DNA from: an uncultured Rhodopila sp.
GTDB lineage: Bacteria > Pseudomonadota > Alphaproteobacteria > Acetobacterales > Acetobacteraceae
DNA: 64,000 nt
Direction of reading: 5' to 3'
NCBI GenBank assembly: GCA_903932145.1
Contig: CAIZFE010000080.1
Span: 1 to 64,000, forward strand
Under the pieces are notes generated by a model. That model saw only the letters and a list, made by a program, of their open reading frames with translations. It had not been told where the DNA came from and made no database searches. Positions 52,594 through 61,652 of this stretch are shown here, piece by piece. Every line of letters starts with the position of its first letter. Position 1 is the stretch's first letter. The position numbers were made by a program, and so were the translations under genes.

Positions 52594-53895
52594 TTGCGCT
52601 GGTCTCGGGCGGGGTTGGTCCCTGCCCGGGATGCCTTTCCGGTGACTGCCTTGTCCCGGTCGTCAGGTCGCGGCATGTGTCTAAACACAATTCGGCGCAT
52701 AACCCTTGTTTTCAGCCTGGCCCCGAGCTAATTGTCTTTTGCGCCGAGGCCCGGTCCGCTCTGGCGGGGACGTTAGCTTTCAGGGGGTGGGATACGCGGA
52801 ACGCCGTCGCGATCCTGCCAGCATGAAGGCCCCTCAGACCTTTTCGCGCTATTTTACTCCCCGGGACTTGAACATCGTCAGGAACGCTATTGGGGTCCGT
52901 CTGACCCTGGCCTCAAGAACGACTTGATATCGCACGCGGCCGATGAATTTTGTCACCACGACCCGGGAACCGCCGCGACTGCCGCTCTCGCTGTCCATGA
53001 CGGTGTCCGGGTTGCCAACAATCCGAGCCAGACAGCGGTAATCGTCGCGATCGACAGCAAGCTGTCCACGATCATGACGAACTCAGTCACGTCTAATCCT
53101 GCCTTCAGTCGCACGATATCCTCCCGTTCACCGGGCTGAACCCGGCGGAACGCATTGTTGTAACGGGCTGCGTGCGTTACCGGGCCAATAACGTGGACCC
53201 TCGGCCGATCCCCGCAGGGCGCGTCAAGGAACTGTCGCAACGCGCGCGACGCTTCAGCATACCGGCGCTCTTCGGCCGACCCACTCTTCCAATCACCCAC
53301 AGATTGCTCCGGACGCGCATTACGGCCGGAACGATAACACGCCAGATGTTAAGAAACGGTTTACGTGGTTGCTGAATTTACTTCCGCATTGACTGCCTTC
53401 GCGGACAGAAAGCCCTGCCTCATGCGGCAACCCGCTTCATGGACTCGATGTCCTTCGGCGTGTCCGACCGGAAATCGTCCGGCAACCCGCCGGCGAGGCA
53501 AACGCCAGCGGGCACTCCGCCGGAAGCGATCGCACCGCAGCCATCGGCGCCGGTTCGATCCGGTACTCAATTCAGGGCGGATCGCGGTGGGGCGTTTCCA
53601 ATATCTGGCATCGCGATTCGGTTGGCGATCACATCAGAGGCAGGCCGATTCGTGAACGGGCTGCCCCTCGTCCCTGCCTCTTCCAGCTTTGGTTTCCGCT
53701 CGGTTCCGCGCAGCCCCCGAAACGCATCGCATACGTCATCCCGGCAGGAACGATGCAGCGCCAGCGCCGCTTCCCGCAAACTCCGGACACATAGAAACTC
53801 ACGACAAACCCATTGCCAAACCCCCAAAATAAACTATTTGTGCCGTAATAACAGGCCGTCACCATAACTGGATGGCCACAGGGAGAGAGCGACGA
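52594..53895. other. 1.3 kb without a supported gene
   Basis: Frames on both strands are short or low in protein character. The best is 52953-53300 (minus, 115 codons), which ends with a hydrophobic stretch (VMIVDSLLSIATITAVWLGL) that could be one membrane helix; it has no clear ribosome-binding site and no recognised homologue. A T-arm-like segment at 53549-53565 is not part of a tRNA. The region may contain decayed genes. Confidence 0.4.
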
Positions 53896-55221
53896 ATGGC
53901 GAGCACGACCGTATCCAGCGGATTGTCTGACAGCGACCACAGCAAGCAACTGCGCAAAGCCGTGATCGCCGCGACGGTCGGCACCACCATCGAGTGGTAC
54001 GACTTCTTTATCTACGGAACCGCCGCCGGGTTGGTCTTCCCCAAACTGTTCTTCCCGAATCAGTCTCCGCTGATGGGCGCGCTGGCCGCATTCAGCACCT
54101 ACTTCATCGGCTTCGTTGGCCGCCCGATCGGCGCCGCGATCTTCGGGCATTGGGGTGATCGCATTGGCCGCAAGGCGACACTGATCTCAACGTTGCTGTT
54201 GATGGGCATCGCCACCTTCCTGGTCGCGTTCGTTCCCGGGTATGATTCCATCGGTATCTGGGGTGCCGTCATCCTGACCGTGCTGCGCACCCTGCAAGGC
54301 ATCGGCGTCGGCGGTGAATGGGGCGGATCGGTGCTGATCGCAATGGAATGGTCGAAGGGCCATAAAAACCGCGGGCTGGTAGCCTCGTGGCCACAGTTCG
54401 GCGTGCCGTGCGGCTTGTTCCTGTCGAACCTCGCGATTCTGGCATTCAGCGCCTGGTCGGGTTCGGAGTTCCTTAACTGGGGCTGGCGGGTGCCGTTCAT
54501 GCTCAGCATCGTGCTGGTCGGCGTCGGCCTGTGGATCCGGATCGGCATCCTGGAAACGCCGGTTTTCAAGGAACTCGTTGAGAGCAAGAAGACCGAAAAG
54601 GCACCGGTGCTGGAAGCGATCAAGAAGCACCCGAAGGAAATCATCCTCTCCGCCCTGCTGCGGATGTCCGAGCAGGCACCGTTCTACATTTTCACTGCGT
54701 TTATCTTCACCTACGGCACCGGCACGCTGCATATGTCACGCGATCTGGTGCTGACGGCGGTGCTGGTGGCGTCGTGCGTGTCGTTCTTCACCATCCCGAT
54801 CTCGGGCCACATCTCCGACCTGATCGGCCGGCGGAAGATGTACATGATTGGGGCGGCGGCAACCGGGATCTTCGGTTTCATCTATTTCACGATGCTGGGC
54901 AGCGGGTCGGTGACCCTGGTGTTCCTCGCCATCGTGCTGTCGCTGATCCCGCATGACATGCAGTACGGCCCGCAGGCCGCGCTGATCGCCGAGGCCTTCA
55001 CCCCGCGCCTTCGTTACAGCGGAGCATCCATCGGCTACCAGCTCGCGTCCATCATCGCCGGCGGTCCTGCCCCGCTGATCGCGACGGCGCTGTTCGCGGC
55101 GTATCACAGTGGCTACGCGGTTGCGATCTACATCGCCGCCTGCGCGGTGGTCAGCCTGGTGGCGACCTGGATGATGCCGGACCACACCGGCAAAGACATC
55201 TCTGCCGAATACGACGCCTGA
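53896..55221 (+). CDS. MFS metabolite:proton symporter (MHS family)
   Basis: 441 residues, twelve membrane helices. IEWYDFFIYGTAAGLVFPKLFFP and GRPIGAAIFGHWGDRIGRK are hallmarks of the metabolite:H+ symporter family (ProP, ShiA, KgtP, citrate). The intracellular loop GHISDLIGRRKMY and LRTLQGIGVGGEWGGSVL are also present. ATG 53896 with GGGAGAG upstream is preferred to 53872. Substrate not determinable; ShiA or YhjE-type carriers look most similar by eye. A GC palindrome follows at 55239. Confidence 0.88.
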   Translation: MASTTVSSGLSDSDHSKQLRKAVIAATVGTTIEWYDFFIYGTAAGLVFPKLFFPNQSPLMGALAAFSTYFIGFVGRPIGAAIFGHWGDRIGRKATLISTLLLMGIATFLVAFVPGYDSIGIWGAVILTVLRTLQGIGVGGEWGGSVLIAMEWSKGHKNRGLVASWPQFGVPCGLFLSNLAILAFSAWSGSEFLNWGWRVPFMLSIVLVGVGLWIRIGILETPVFKELVESKKTEKAPVLEAIKKHPKEIILSALLRMSEQAPFYIFTAFIFTYGTGTLHMSRDLVLTAVLVASCVSFFTIPISGHISDLIGRRKMYMIGAAATGIFGFIYFTMLGSGSVTLVFLAIVLSLIPHDMQYGPQAALIAEAFTPRLRYSGASIGYQLASIIAGGPAPLIATALFAAYHSGYAVAIYIAACAVVSLVATWMMPDHTGKDISAEYDA

Positions 55222-55238
55222 GACTGCCGCCTTGCGTT

Positions 55239-55262
55239 CCGGCCGGATCGACTTCCGGCCGG
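55239..55262. terminator. stem-loop after MFS gene
   Basis: CCGGCCGG twice (55239-55246 and 55255-55262), self-complementary arms around an eight-base loop, 17 bp after the stop. No T-run, so only terminator-like. Confidence 0.4.
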
Positions 55263-55323
55263 GTTGCGGAACGCGCTTGTGGTTGTATGGGAGAGGATTG
55301 CCCGACAACAACGGACCGACACG

Positions 55324-55833
55324 ATGCCAAGTCTGCATGACCTGCGCGCCCAGCGCGCCAATCTTGAACACCTGATCGAGGCTCGCCAGCGCGCCCTCGG
55401 AGCCGATCACCCGGACCTCGCCGACGATCTGCGCGATCTGGGCCGCCTGTCGCACGAGCTGGGCGACATGATGGATGCGCAGGCGCAGTTACACCGAGCG
55501 CTGGCTCTGCATACCGAGACTTTTGGGGCGGACCATCCGGAAGCCGCCACCGACGTCAACCATATCGGCCTGATCCTGCACGATCTGGGCGACCTGGACG
55601 GGGCCCATGCCGCGTTCGAACGCGCCCTGGCGATCGATGAGGCGGCGCTCGGCCACGAGCATCCAAGCGTGGCCCGCGACGCCAACAACCTGGCCGGTGT
55701 GCTGAAAGATATGGGAGACGGTTTTTCCGCTCGGGAGGCCCTGAACTGGGCCCTGTCAATCTACATGAAGACGCTCGGGCCGGACCATCCGACGACGAAA
55801 TCCGTAGCGCGCAACCGGGCCGGGCTGGACTAA
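55324..55833 (+). CDS. kinesin light chain-like TPR protein
   Basis: 169 residues with about three tetratricopeptide repeats of 42 residues (HPDLADDLRDLGRLSHELGD, HPEAATDVNHIGLILHDLGD, HPSVARDANNLAGVLKDMGD) and a fourth partial unit. TPR of this TPR_12 type mediates protein contact. No signal peptide or enzyme domain. ATG 55324 is chosen; the frame opens at 55264 with unrelated residues. Partner unknown. Confidence 0.78.
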   Translation: MPSLHDLRAQRANLEHLIEARQRALGADHPDLADDLRDLGRLSHELGDMMDAQAQLHRALALHTETFGADHPEAATDVNHIGLILHDLGDLDGAHAAFERALAIDEAALGHEHPSVARDANNLAGVLKDMGDGFSAREALNWALSIYMKTLGPDHPTTKSVARNRAGLD

Positions 55834-55906
55834 TACCAGTTCGCCCGTGATGCCCTGGGTTGTCCGGTCCAAGATGATGGGGCGGACTGGTGTAAGCCGG
55901 CCGGGA

Positions 55907-57322
55907 TCACCTTCGCGTGGCCAACAGCCGCGCCAGCGAGGCCGCGCTGTCCATCTGTTCCGCCTCCATCACATGCGCGATGATCGCATCGACCTGAGCG
56001 GTATCGATGCGGCGCGACGCCAATTTGCGAAATTTTCCGATCACATCGTCAGCACTCGCGAATGAGTGCTCGCTGCCGCGCCCGGCCTCGACCGTTTCGT
56101 CCAGGGTGGTGCCGTCCTGAAGCGTGACGGTGACATGCACCATATGGCGAAAACGGGAGCCTCGGGCGGTGATCTCCGCGTCCTCGGCGACCGCGACCTT
56201 GGCCGCGATGCGCATCCGGTCCGGATCGGCAATCTTATCTTCGGTGAACTGATCGACGAACACGTCCCCGTCCAGCAGCAGCGTGGCCACGCAATACGGC
56301 AGGTTCAACTGGGCGGAGGTCATGCCCTGCGGCACATACGGCCAGCCGACGTGATCCATCGTCACGCGCGACCCGCGCACCAGCACTTTGGCCACATCCT
56401 CCGCCCCGAACGGATGCCGTTCCTGCATCTTTCGAATCGCGTCCAGAGTGGTGTGATTACTGCCGACGCACGAGTAGAATTTCAGCGCGATGCCCATCGT
56501 TTCGAATTTCGTGCCGAGGCCGGCCGTCAGTTTCGTGCGATCGAACCGGTCGGTCGAACGGGAGAACGTCGTGCAAAACCCGCCGTACTCGTTCTCGAAC
56601 AGATCGACGATGCCGGTGAAGCCCCGTGCCGCCAGCAGCGCGCCATACAGGCCGCTTTGCGCCGATCGTCCGGCATGCATGCGCTTCACCATCGCGCCGA
56701 ACTGCGCCGCCATCAGGCCCGCGGACTGGGTGCCGGTGATCCCCAGCGCGTGGACAACCTGATCGGCCGGCAGCTTCAGCGCAGCCGAGGCGCCGGCACA
56801 AGCGGAAAAGACGCCAACGGTGGCGCCGGAGTGCCAGCCTTGGCCGATGTGTTCGGGACCCATGCACATACCGACGCGCGGCCCGATTTCGTATCCGGCG
56901 ACGCAGCCGGTCAGGAAGTCTCGGCCAGTCATGCCAGGGTTCATTTCGGCGATGGCAAGCACGGGCGGCAGGGTGACGGCACCGACATGCAGCACCCCAA
57001 CGCGGTGGACGTCATCGAGTTCAAAACTCTGCACCAGCGTGCCGTTTACCAGCGCGGCGTGCGGCGCGGATAACTTCTTGCCGGTTCCCCAGACGGTGGT
57101 GCCGGTGGACGTGTCCACCGCTGACAACGTGTCCAGCAGGATCTGGCTCCACGGCAGATCGGCCCCGAAAATGGCACAGCCGAGGCTATCCAGGATCAGC
57201 AGTTTAATGCGGGCGATGACCTCGGGCGGGATATCGTCATAGCGCAGACCGGCTACGAAGTTGGCGATGCCCTGTGTATACTGGTTATCCGATGTCGCGT
57301 GCTGGTCCACGTTTCCGTCCAA
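55907..57322 (-). CDS. MmgE/PrpD family protein
   Basis: 471 residues of the MmgE/PrpD fold (2-methylcitrate dehydratase and related isomerases). N-terminal helices with IPPEVIARIKLLILDSLGCAI, FELDDVHRVGVLHVGAVTLP, the Gly-rich SGATVGVFSACAGAS and KFYSCVGSNHTTLDAI are conserved. No prpB or prpC is nearby, so a methylcitrate cycle role is not supported; many family members act on other carboxylates. ATG 57322 assumed. Confidence 0.85.
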   Translation of the reverse strand: MDGNVDQHATSDNQYTQGIANFVAGLRYDDIPPEVIARIKLLILDSLGCAIFGADLPWSQILLDTLSAVDTSTGTTVWGTGKKLSAPHAALVNGTLVQSFELDDVHRVGVLHVGAVTLPPVLAIAEMNPGMTGRDFLTGCVAGYEIGPRVGMCMGPEHIGQGWHSGATVGVFSACAGASAALKLPADQVVHALGITGTQSAGLMAAQFGAMVKRMHAGRSAQSGLYGALLAARGFTGIVDLFENEYGGFCTTFSRSTDRFDRTKLTAGLGTKFETMGIALKFYSCVGSNHTTLDAIRKMQERHPFGAEDVAKVLVRGSRVTMDHVGWPYVPQGMTSAQLNLPYCVATLLLDGDVFVDQFTEDKIADPDRMRIAAKVAVAEDAEITARGSRFRHMVHVTVTLQDGTTLDETVEAGRGSEHSFASADDVIGKFRKLASRRIDTAQVDAIIAHVMEAEQMDSAASLARLLATRR

Positions 57323-57393
57323 TCGTTTGCTGGTGCTTGCGTCATCAATACCGCGATCGGAGGTTGTTTCAAACGGGGCCTACTCTTCGGGGG

Positions 57394-58068
57394 TCATGCG
57401 GCCTTGAGAAGGTCGAGCAGTTTCTCGCTGACCGCCACGTAGTCCGCGCTTCGACCGGTTGCGGCGCTGACCGCGATTGCCGCGCGTTCGGCGGATTCAT
57501 CCGGGTTTTGCGAGACCAATGCAGCACTTTCAGCAGCCAGGGCGGCACTCTCGGCAATCCAGGAGGCGCTTGCCGGCACGGCCTTCTCTGCCAGTAGCGC
57601 CGCGGTCCCGGCCAATGCCGCCGCACGTTGGGCAACGTCTGTATCGACCGGGCGACCTTCAGCCAGTGGCTGCAACACATCGGCGCATTGCCGCACCGCA
57701 TCGGCGACGGCCGGATGGTCGAGATCCCCGGGGTGACCATCCGTCAAAATCCAATGCAGCAATTGCCATGCGACGCGGGACAGGTCTTTTCCCGGCTCTA
57801 TGGATGACAGGAACCGCTCCGGCCAGGTCTTCGCCAGCCGGTTGGGCAACCCCTCGAAGATGACATCCTCCAACCATGCCAAAATCCGGGGAATGCCGAG
57901 TTCGGTTTCAAAATCGGCATGCGAGTCACCATGGATGGTGCAACCGACCGCGCAGCCTTTCCCGGCCTCCCAGTAGCGTCCCTTGATGATCTCGTCAGCT
58001 TCGGCATGGCCTTCCACCCGAGCGAGGTATTTGGCCTTGATCGCGGGATCGGAATGATAGGACAACAT
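57394..58068 (-). CDS. hypothetical protein with Ala-rich helical tail
   Basis: 224 residues from ATG 58068. The N-terminal half has a distinctive conserved look (YHSDPAIKAKYLARVEGHAE, GRYWEAGKGCAVGCTIHG, ETELGIPRILAWLEDVIFEG) and the C-terminal half is Ala-rich helix (AALAGTAALLAEKAVP). I recall similar proteins, often in or near phages and with long Ala-Trp-Arg repeats, all of unknown function. Cys and His in CAVGCTIHG might bind metal. No operon partner. Confidence 0.7.
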   Translation of the reverse strand: MLSYHSDPAIKAKYLARVEGHAEADEIIKGRYWEAGKGCAVGCTIHGDSHADFETELGIPRILAWLEDVIFEGLPNRLAKTWPERFLSSIEPGKDLSRVAWQLLHWILTDGHPGDLDHPAVADAVRQCADVLQPLAEGRPVDTDVAQRAAALAGTAALLAEKAVPASASWIAESAALAAESAALVSQNPDESAERAAIAVSAATGRSADYVAVSEKLLDLLKAA

Positions 58069-58260
58069 GCTGCATTCCTGTTGGTGAGAACTGGCGACGC
58101 ACGCTTCCGGTCCGCGCCGCCCGGCATCGGGCACTCATCTTTTCGGTGACGCAACCCAGCGTTACCCGGGGCAGGCTTCCGGTCGGTGTGTGGCTGATGT
58201 AAACCCCCGCACTGCCAGACGTTACCACAATCGACGACCGCCCCTGAAGCCGGAGCCTGT

Positions 58261-58956
58261 ATGACCGCCCCCTTTCCTGCCTCGGCCTTCGCGCCGGACG
58301 CGACGACGCCGTTGATCCTGGCGCTGCCCAAGGGGCGCATCCTGTCGGAATGCGGGCCTCTGCTGGCGCGCGCCGGCATCGTGCCGTCCCCCGACTACGC
58401 CGATGAGGACAGCCGCCGCCTGCGCTTCCCCACCGAGAATCCGCTGCTGGACGTGGTGCGTGTGCGCCCGTTCGATGTCGCCACCTTCGTCGCCTTCGGG
58501 GCCGCGCATATCGGCATTTGCGGCGCCGACGTGTTGATGGAGTTCGACTACCCCGAGGTTTACGCCCCCCTCGACCTGGGCATCGGCCGCTGCCGGGTCT
58601 CGGTCGCCGAACCGGTGGAGACCGCCGGCATGGACGATTCCTCCCGCTGGAGCCAGATCCGAGTCGCGTCCAAATACCCCAACATCGCCCGCCGCCACTA
58701 TGCCAGCCGTGGCATCCACGCCGAGGTCGTGCATCTGAATGGCGCGATGGAATTGGCGCCTGGGCTGGGCCTGTGCCGGGTGATCGTCGATCTGGTGCAG
58801 ACCGGGTCCACGCTGAAAGCCAACGGGCTGGTCGAAACCGAGGTTATTGCCCCGGTCACCAGCCGCCTGATCGTCAACCGCACGGCGCTGAAGACGCAGC
58901 CCGAGGCCGTCGGTGCCTGGATCGCGAAGTTCCGGGCGGCGTTGGAGGCGGCATGA
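58261..58956 (+). CDS. hisG: ATP phosphoribosyltransferase, short form
   Basis: First step of histidine synthesis: ATP and PRPP to phosphoribosyl-ATP. 231 residues, lacking the C-terminal regulatory domain, so the short form that needs HisZ. ALPKGRILSE near the N-terminus, FGAAHIGICGADVLMEF and the PRPP loop LVQTGSTLKANGL are family motifs. hisZ is not in the window. It overlaps hisD by 4 bp (ATGA). Confidence 0.95.
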   Translation: MTAPFPASAFAPDATTPLILALPKGRILSECGPLLARAGIVPSPDYADEDSRRLRFPTENPLLDVVRVRPFDVATFVAFGAAHIGICGADVLMEFDYPEVYAPLDLGIGRCRVSVAEPVETAGMDDSSRWSQIRVASKYPNIARRHYASRGIHAEVVHLNGAMELAPGLGLCRVIVDLVQTGSTLKANGLVETEVIAPVTSRLIVNRTALKTQPEAVGAWIAKFRAALEAA

Positions 58957-60242
58957 TCCGCCTTTCCGTCACCGACGCCGACTTCGAAACGCAGTTCATC
59001 GAACTGCTCGGTCAGGCGCGCGAGACCACCGAAACCGTCGATCGCGCGGTGTCCGACATCATCACCGCCGTCCGGGCGCGCGGCGATGCGGCGTTGATCG
59101 ACTTCACCGCACGCTTCGACCGGCTGGTGTTGACGGCGGATCGGTTGCGTATCTCCACCACCGAGATCGATGCCGCGGTCGCCGCGATCCCGGCCGAACT
59201 GGCCGCCGCGCTGGACCTCGCCGCGACGCGGATCGAGGCGTTCCATCAGGCACAATTACCGCAGGACCTGCGGATGACCGACGCGGCCGGCGTCACCATG
59301 GGCATGCGCTGGAACGCGCTGGATGCCGTTGGATTATACGTTCCCGGCGGTAAGGCGGCGTATCCGTCCTCCGTTCTGATGAACGCCATCCCGGCGCGCG
59401 CGGCCGGTGTGTCGCGGATCGCCATGTGCGTGCCGACGCCCGATGGCATTCTGAACCCGCTGGTGTTGGCAGCGGCTCGCCGAGCGGGGGTGACGGAAAT
59501 CTATCGGGTGGGCGGCGCTCAGGCGGTCGCGGCGTTGGCCTACGGCACCGCCAGCATTCCGCCGGTGGACCGCATCGTCGGACCCGGCAACGCCTATGTC
59601 GCCGAGGCGAAGCGTCAGGTGTTCGGCCGCGTCGGCATCGACAACATCGCGGGTCCGTCGGAGGTCGTCGTGCTGGCCGATGCGGATAATGACCCGCGCC
59701 GGATCGCCGTCGATCTGCTGGCTCAGGCGGAACATGACGAGGCGGCGCAGTCAATCCTGATCACCGACGATGCCGCGTTCGCCGATGCTGTGGCGGCCGC
59801 CGTGCTGGCCGAACTCCCGACCCTGCCCCGTGCCGGGATCGCAGCCGCAAGCTGGGAGGCTCACGGCGCTGTGATTTTGGTGCGGAACTGGGACGAGGCC
59901 ATCGCGTTGGTCGATCGCCTCGCTCCGGAACATCTGCAACTGATGCTGCGCGATCCGGAGTCCGTGTTCGCCCGCGTGCGCCATGCCGGGGCGGTGTTCC
60001 TGGGTCAGTTCTGTCCGGAAGCGGTCGGCGATTACGTGGCCGGGCCGAACCATGTGCTGCCGACGGGACGCACGGCACGGTTCGCCTCCGGACTGTCGGT
60101 TTACGACTTCCTCAAGCGCACGACCTTCGTTTCGGCCACGCAGGCGGCTTTGAACGCGGTTGGTCCGGCGGGCGTGGCGCTGGCGGAAGCCGAGGGCTTG
60201 CAAGCCCACGCCCGCAGCATTGCGTTGCGCCTGGGCGGTTAG
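58953..60242 (+). CDS. hisD: histidinol dehydrogenase
   Basis: Last two steps of histidine synthesis, oxidising L-histidinol to L-histidine with two NAD and a zinc ion. 429 residues; GLYVPGGKAAYPSSVLMNAIPA, RVGGAQAVAALAYGT, RIVGPGNAYVAEAKR, GPSEVVVLAD, LLAQAEHDEAAQSIL, APEHLQLM are all conserved blocks including the zinc ligand His in AEHD and the catalytic Glu-His pair in PEHL. ATG 58953 is fixed by the hisG overlap. Confidence 0.96.
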   Translation: MIRLSVTDADFETQFIELLGQARETTETVDRAVSDIITAVRARGDAALIDFTARFDRLVLTADRLRISTTEIDAAVAAIPAELAAALDLAATRIEAFHQAQLPQDLRMTDAAGVTMGMRWNALDAVGLYVPGGKAAYPSSVLMNAIPARAAGVSRIAMCVPTPDGILNPLVLAAARRAGVTEIYRVGGAQAVAALAYGTASIPPVDRIVGPGNAYVAEAKRQVFGRVGIDNIAGPSEVVVLADADNDPRRIAVDLLAQAEHDEAAQSILITDDAAFADAVAAAVLAELPTLPRAGIAAASWEAHGAVILVRNWDEAIALVDRLAPEHLQLMLRDPESVFARVRHAGAVFLGQFCPEAVGDYVAGPNHVLPTGRTARFASGLSVYDFLKRTTFVSATQAALNAVGPAGVALAEAEGLQAHARSIALRLGG

Positions 60243-60348
60243 CTCGGCGTGACGCCGGGGCCATTGACGCCCCGGGTCTGGTAACCAATCCTGCCCCCCG
60301 AAGCCAACCACGCCGCAAGAGCGTGAGCGACAAAGGGAGAGGGCCGCA

Positions 60349-61647
60349 TTGAACACCATCGAACCGATCGAGACCGCCAGCGTCGATGAACTGCGAGCCC
60401 TGCAACTCGGGCGGATGCGTGACGTCGTCCGCCGCGCCTACACGCAGGTGCCGCACTACACGGCCGCCTTCGACGCCGCCGGCGTGCATCCGGACGACCT
60501 GGTCCGCCTGGAGGATATTGCGAAGTTCCCTCTGACCGCGAAAGAGCACCTGCGGCAGAACTACCCTTACGGCATGTTTGCCGTGCCGATGGAGCAGATC
60601 GTCCGGATCCACGCCTCCAGCGGCACCACCGGCAAGCCCACCGTCTGCGGCTACACCAAAAACGATATCGATACCTGGTCGCACCTGATGGCTCGGTCGA
60701 TCCGAGCGGCCGGGGGCCGGTCGTCGGACAAAATCCATGTGGCGTTCGGATACGGATTGTTCACCGGCGGGCTCGGCGCGCATTACGGCGGCGAATATCT
60801 GGGCGCCGCGGTCATTCCGGTCAGCGGCGGATTCACCGAACGTCAGGTGCAGATCATCGTCGATTTTAAACCCGATATCATCATGGTCACACCGTCCTAC
60901 ATGCTGGCCATCGCCGACGCGTTCGAACAGCAGGGCCTGACCGCCCGCGATTGCAGTCTCCGCATCGGAATTTTCGGCGCGGAACCCTGGGGCGAGGGCA
61001 TGCGCGCCGATATCGAACGCCGCATGGGACTACAGGCGCTGGACGTGTACGGCCTGTCCGAAATCATGGGTCCCGGCGTCGCTCAGGAGTGCATCGAAAC
61101 CAAAGACGGCCTGACGATATGGGAGGACCATTTCTTCCCCGAGATCATCAACCCGGAGACCGGCCAGGTCGTGCCCGACGGCGAACACGGCGAACTGGTC
61201 ATTACGACATTGACCAAAGAGGGCATGCCGCTGATCCGTTACCGGACCCGCGATCTGACGCGGCTATTGCCGGGCACCGCGCGCACCATGCGGCGGATCG
61301 ACCGCATCGGCGGCCGCAGCGACGACATGCTGATCATTCGCGGCGTCAACGTGTTCCCGTCGAATATCGAATCCGTTCTGGCCAGAGAAGAAAATCTCTC
61401 ACCGCATTATCTGCTGGAACTGCGCCGGCCGGGCAATCTCGACGAACTTGATGTGCTGGTGGAAACCAAAGCCGCGTTGGCCGGCAAATTACGGGGCGCC
61501 GATCTGGCGGCCCTGGAACGGCGCGCCGAACATGCGATAAAAGTGTTCGCCGGAGTCACCACGAAAGTGCGTGTCGTCGAACCCGGAACCCTCGAACGCT
61601 CGCAAGGTAAGGCGAAGCGAGTCCTCGACCTTCGGCCCAAGGATTGA
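60349..61647 (+). CDS. paaK: phenylacetate-CoA ligase-like protein
   Basis: Adenylate-forming acyl-CoA ligase of 432 residues. Phosphate loop SSGTTGKPT (90-98), YGLSEIMGPGV and RYRTRDLTRL are hallmarks of PaaK. TTG 60349 start with AGGGAGAGGG upstream. No paaABCDE or other ring-opening genes are around; the next gene is a DpgC-like protein starting 5 bp after the stop, so the ligase may activate a different aryl-acetic or aryl acid. Benzoate-, 3-hydroxyphenylacetate- or anthranilate-type substrates are possible. Confidence 0.88.
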   Translation: MNTIEPIETASVDELRALQLGRMRDVVRRAYTQVPHYTAAFDAAGVHPDDLVRLEDIAKFPLTAKEHLRQNYPYGMFAVPMEQIVRIHASSGTTGKPTVCGYTKNDIDTWSHLMARSIRAAGGRSSDKIHVAFGYGLFTGGLGAHYGGEYLGAAVIPVSGGFTERQVQIIVDFKPDIIMVTPSYMLAIADAFEQQGLTARDCSLRIGIFGAEPWGEGMRADIERRMGLQALDVYGLSEIMGPGVAQECIETKDGLTIWEDHFFPEIINPETGQVVPDGEHGELVITTLTKEGMPLIRYRTRDLTRLLPGTARTMRRIDRIGGRSDDMLIIRGVNVFPSNIESVLAREENLSPHYLLELRRPGNLDELDVLVETKAALAGKLRGADLAALERRAEHAIKVFAGVTTKVRVVEPGTLERSQGKAKRVLDLRPKD

Positions 61648-61652
61648 AGTCC

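Noticed and set aside
53549-53565. tRNA T-arm-like segment GCCGG-TTCGATC-CCGGT
   Set aside because: No matching acceptor, D or anticodon arms in the preceding 70 bases, and no pairing partner for the 3' end.
53439-53867. 142-codon plus-strand frame before the MFS gene
   Set aside because: Ser/Arg/Pro-rich low-complexity translation without domain or ribosome-binding site, typical of GC-rich non-coding DNA.
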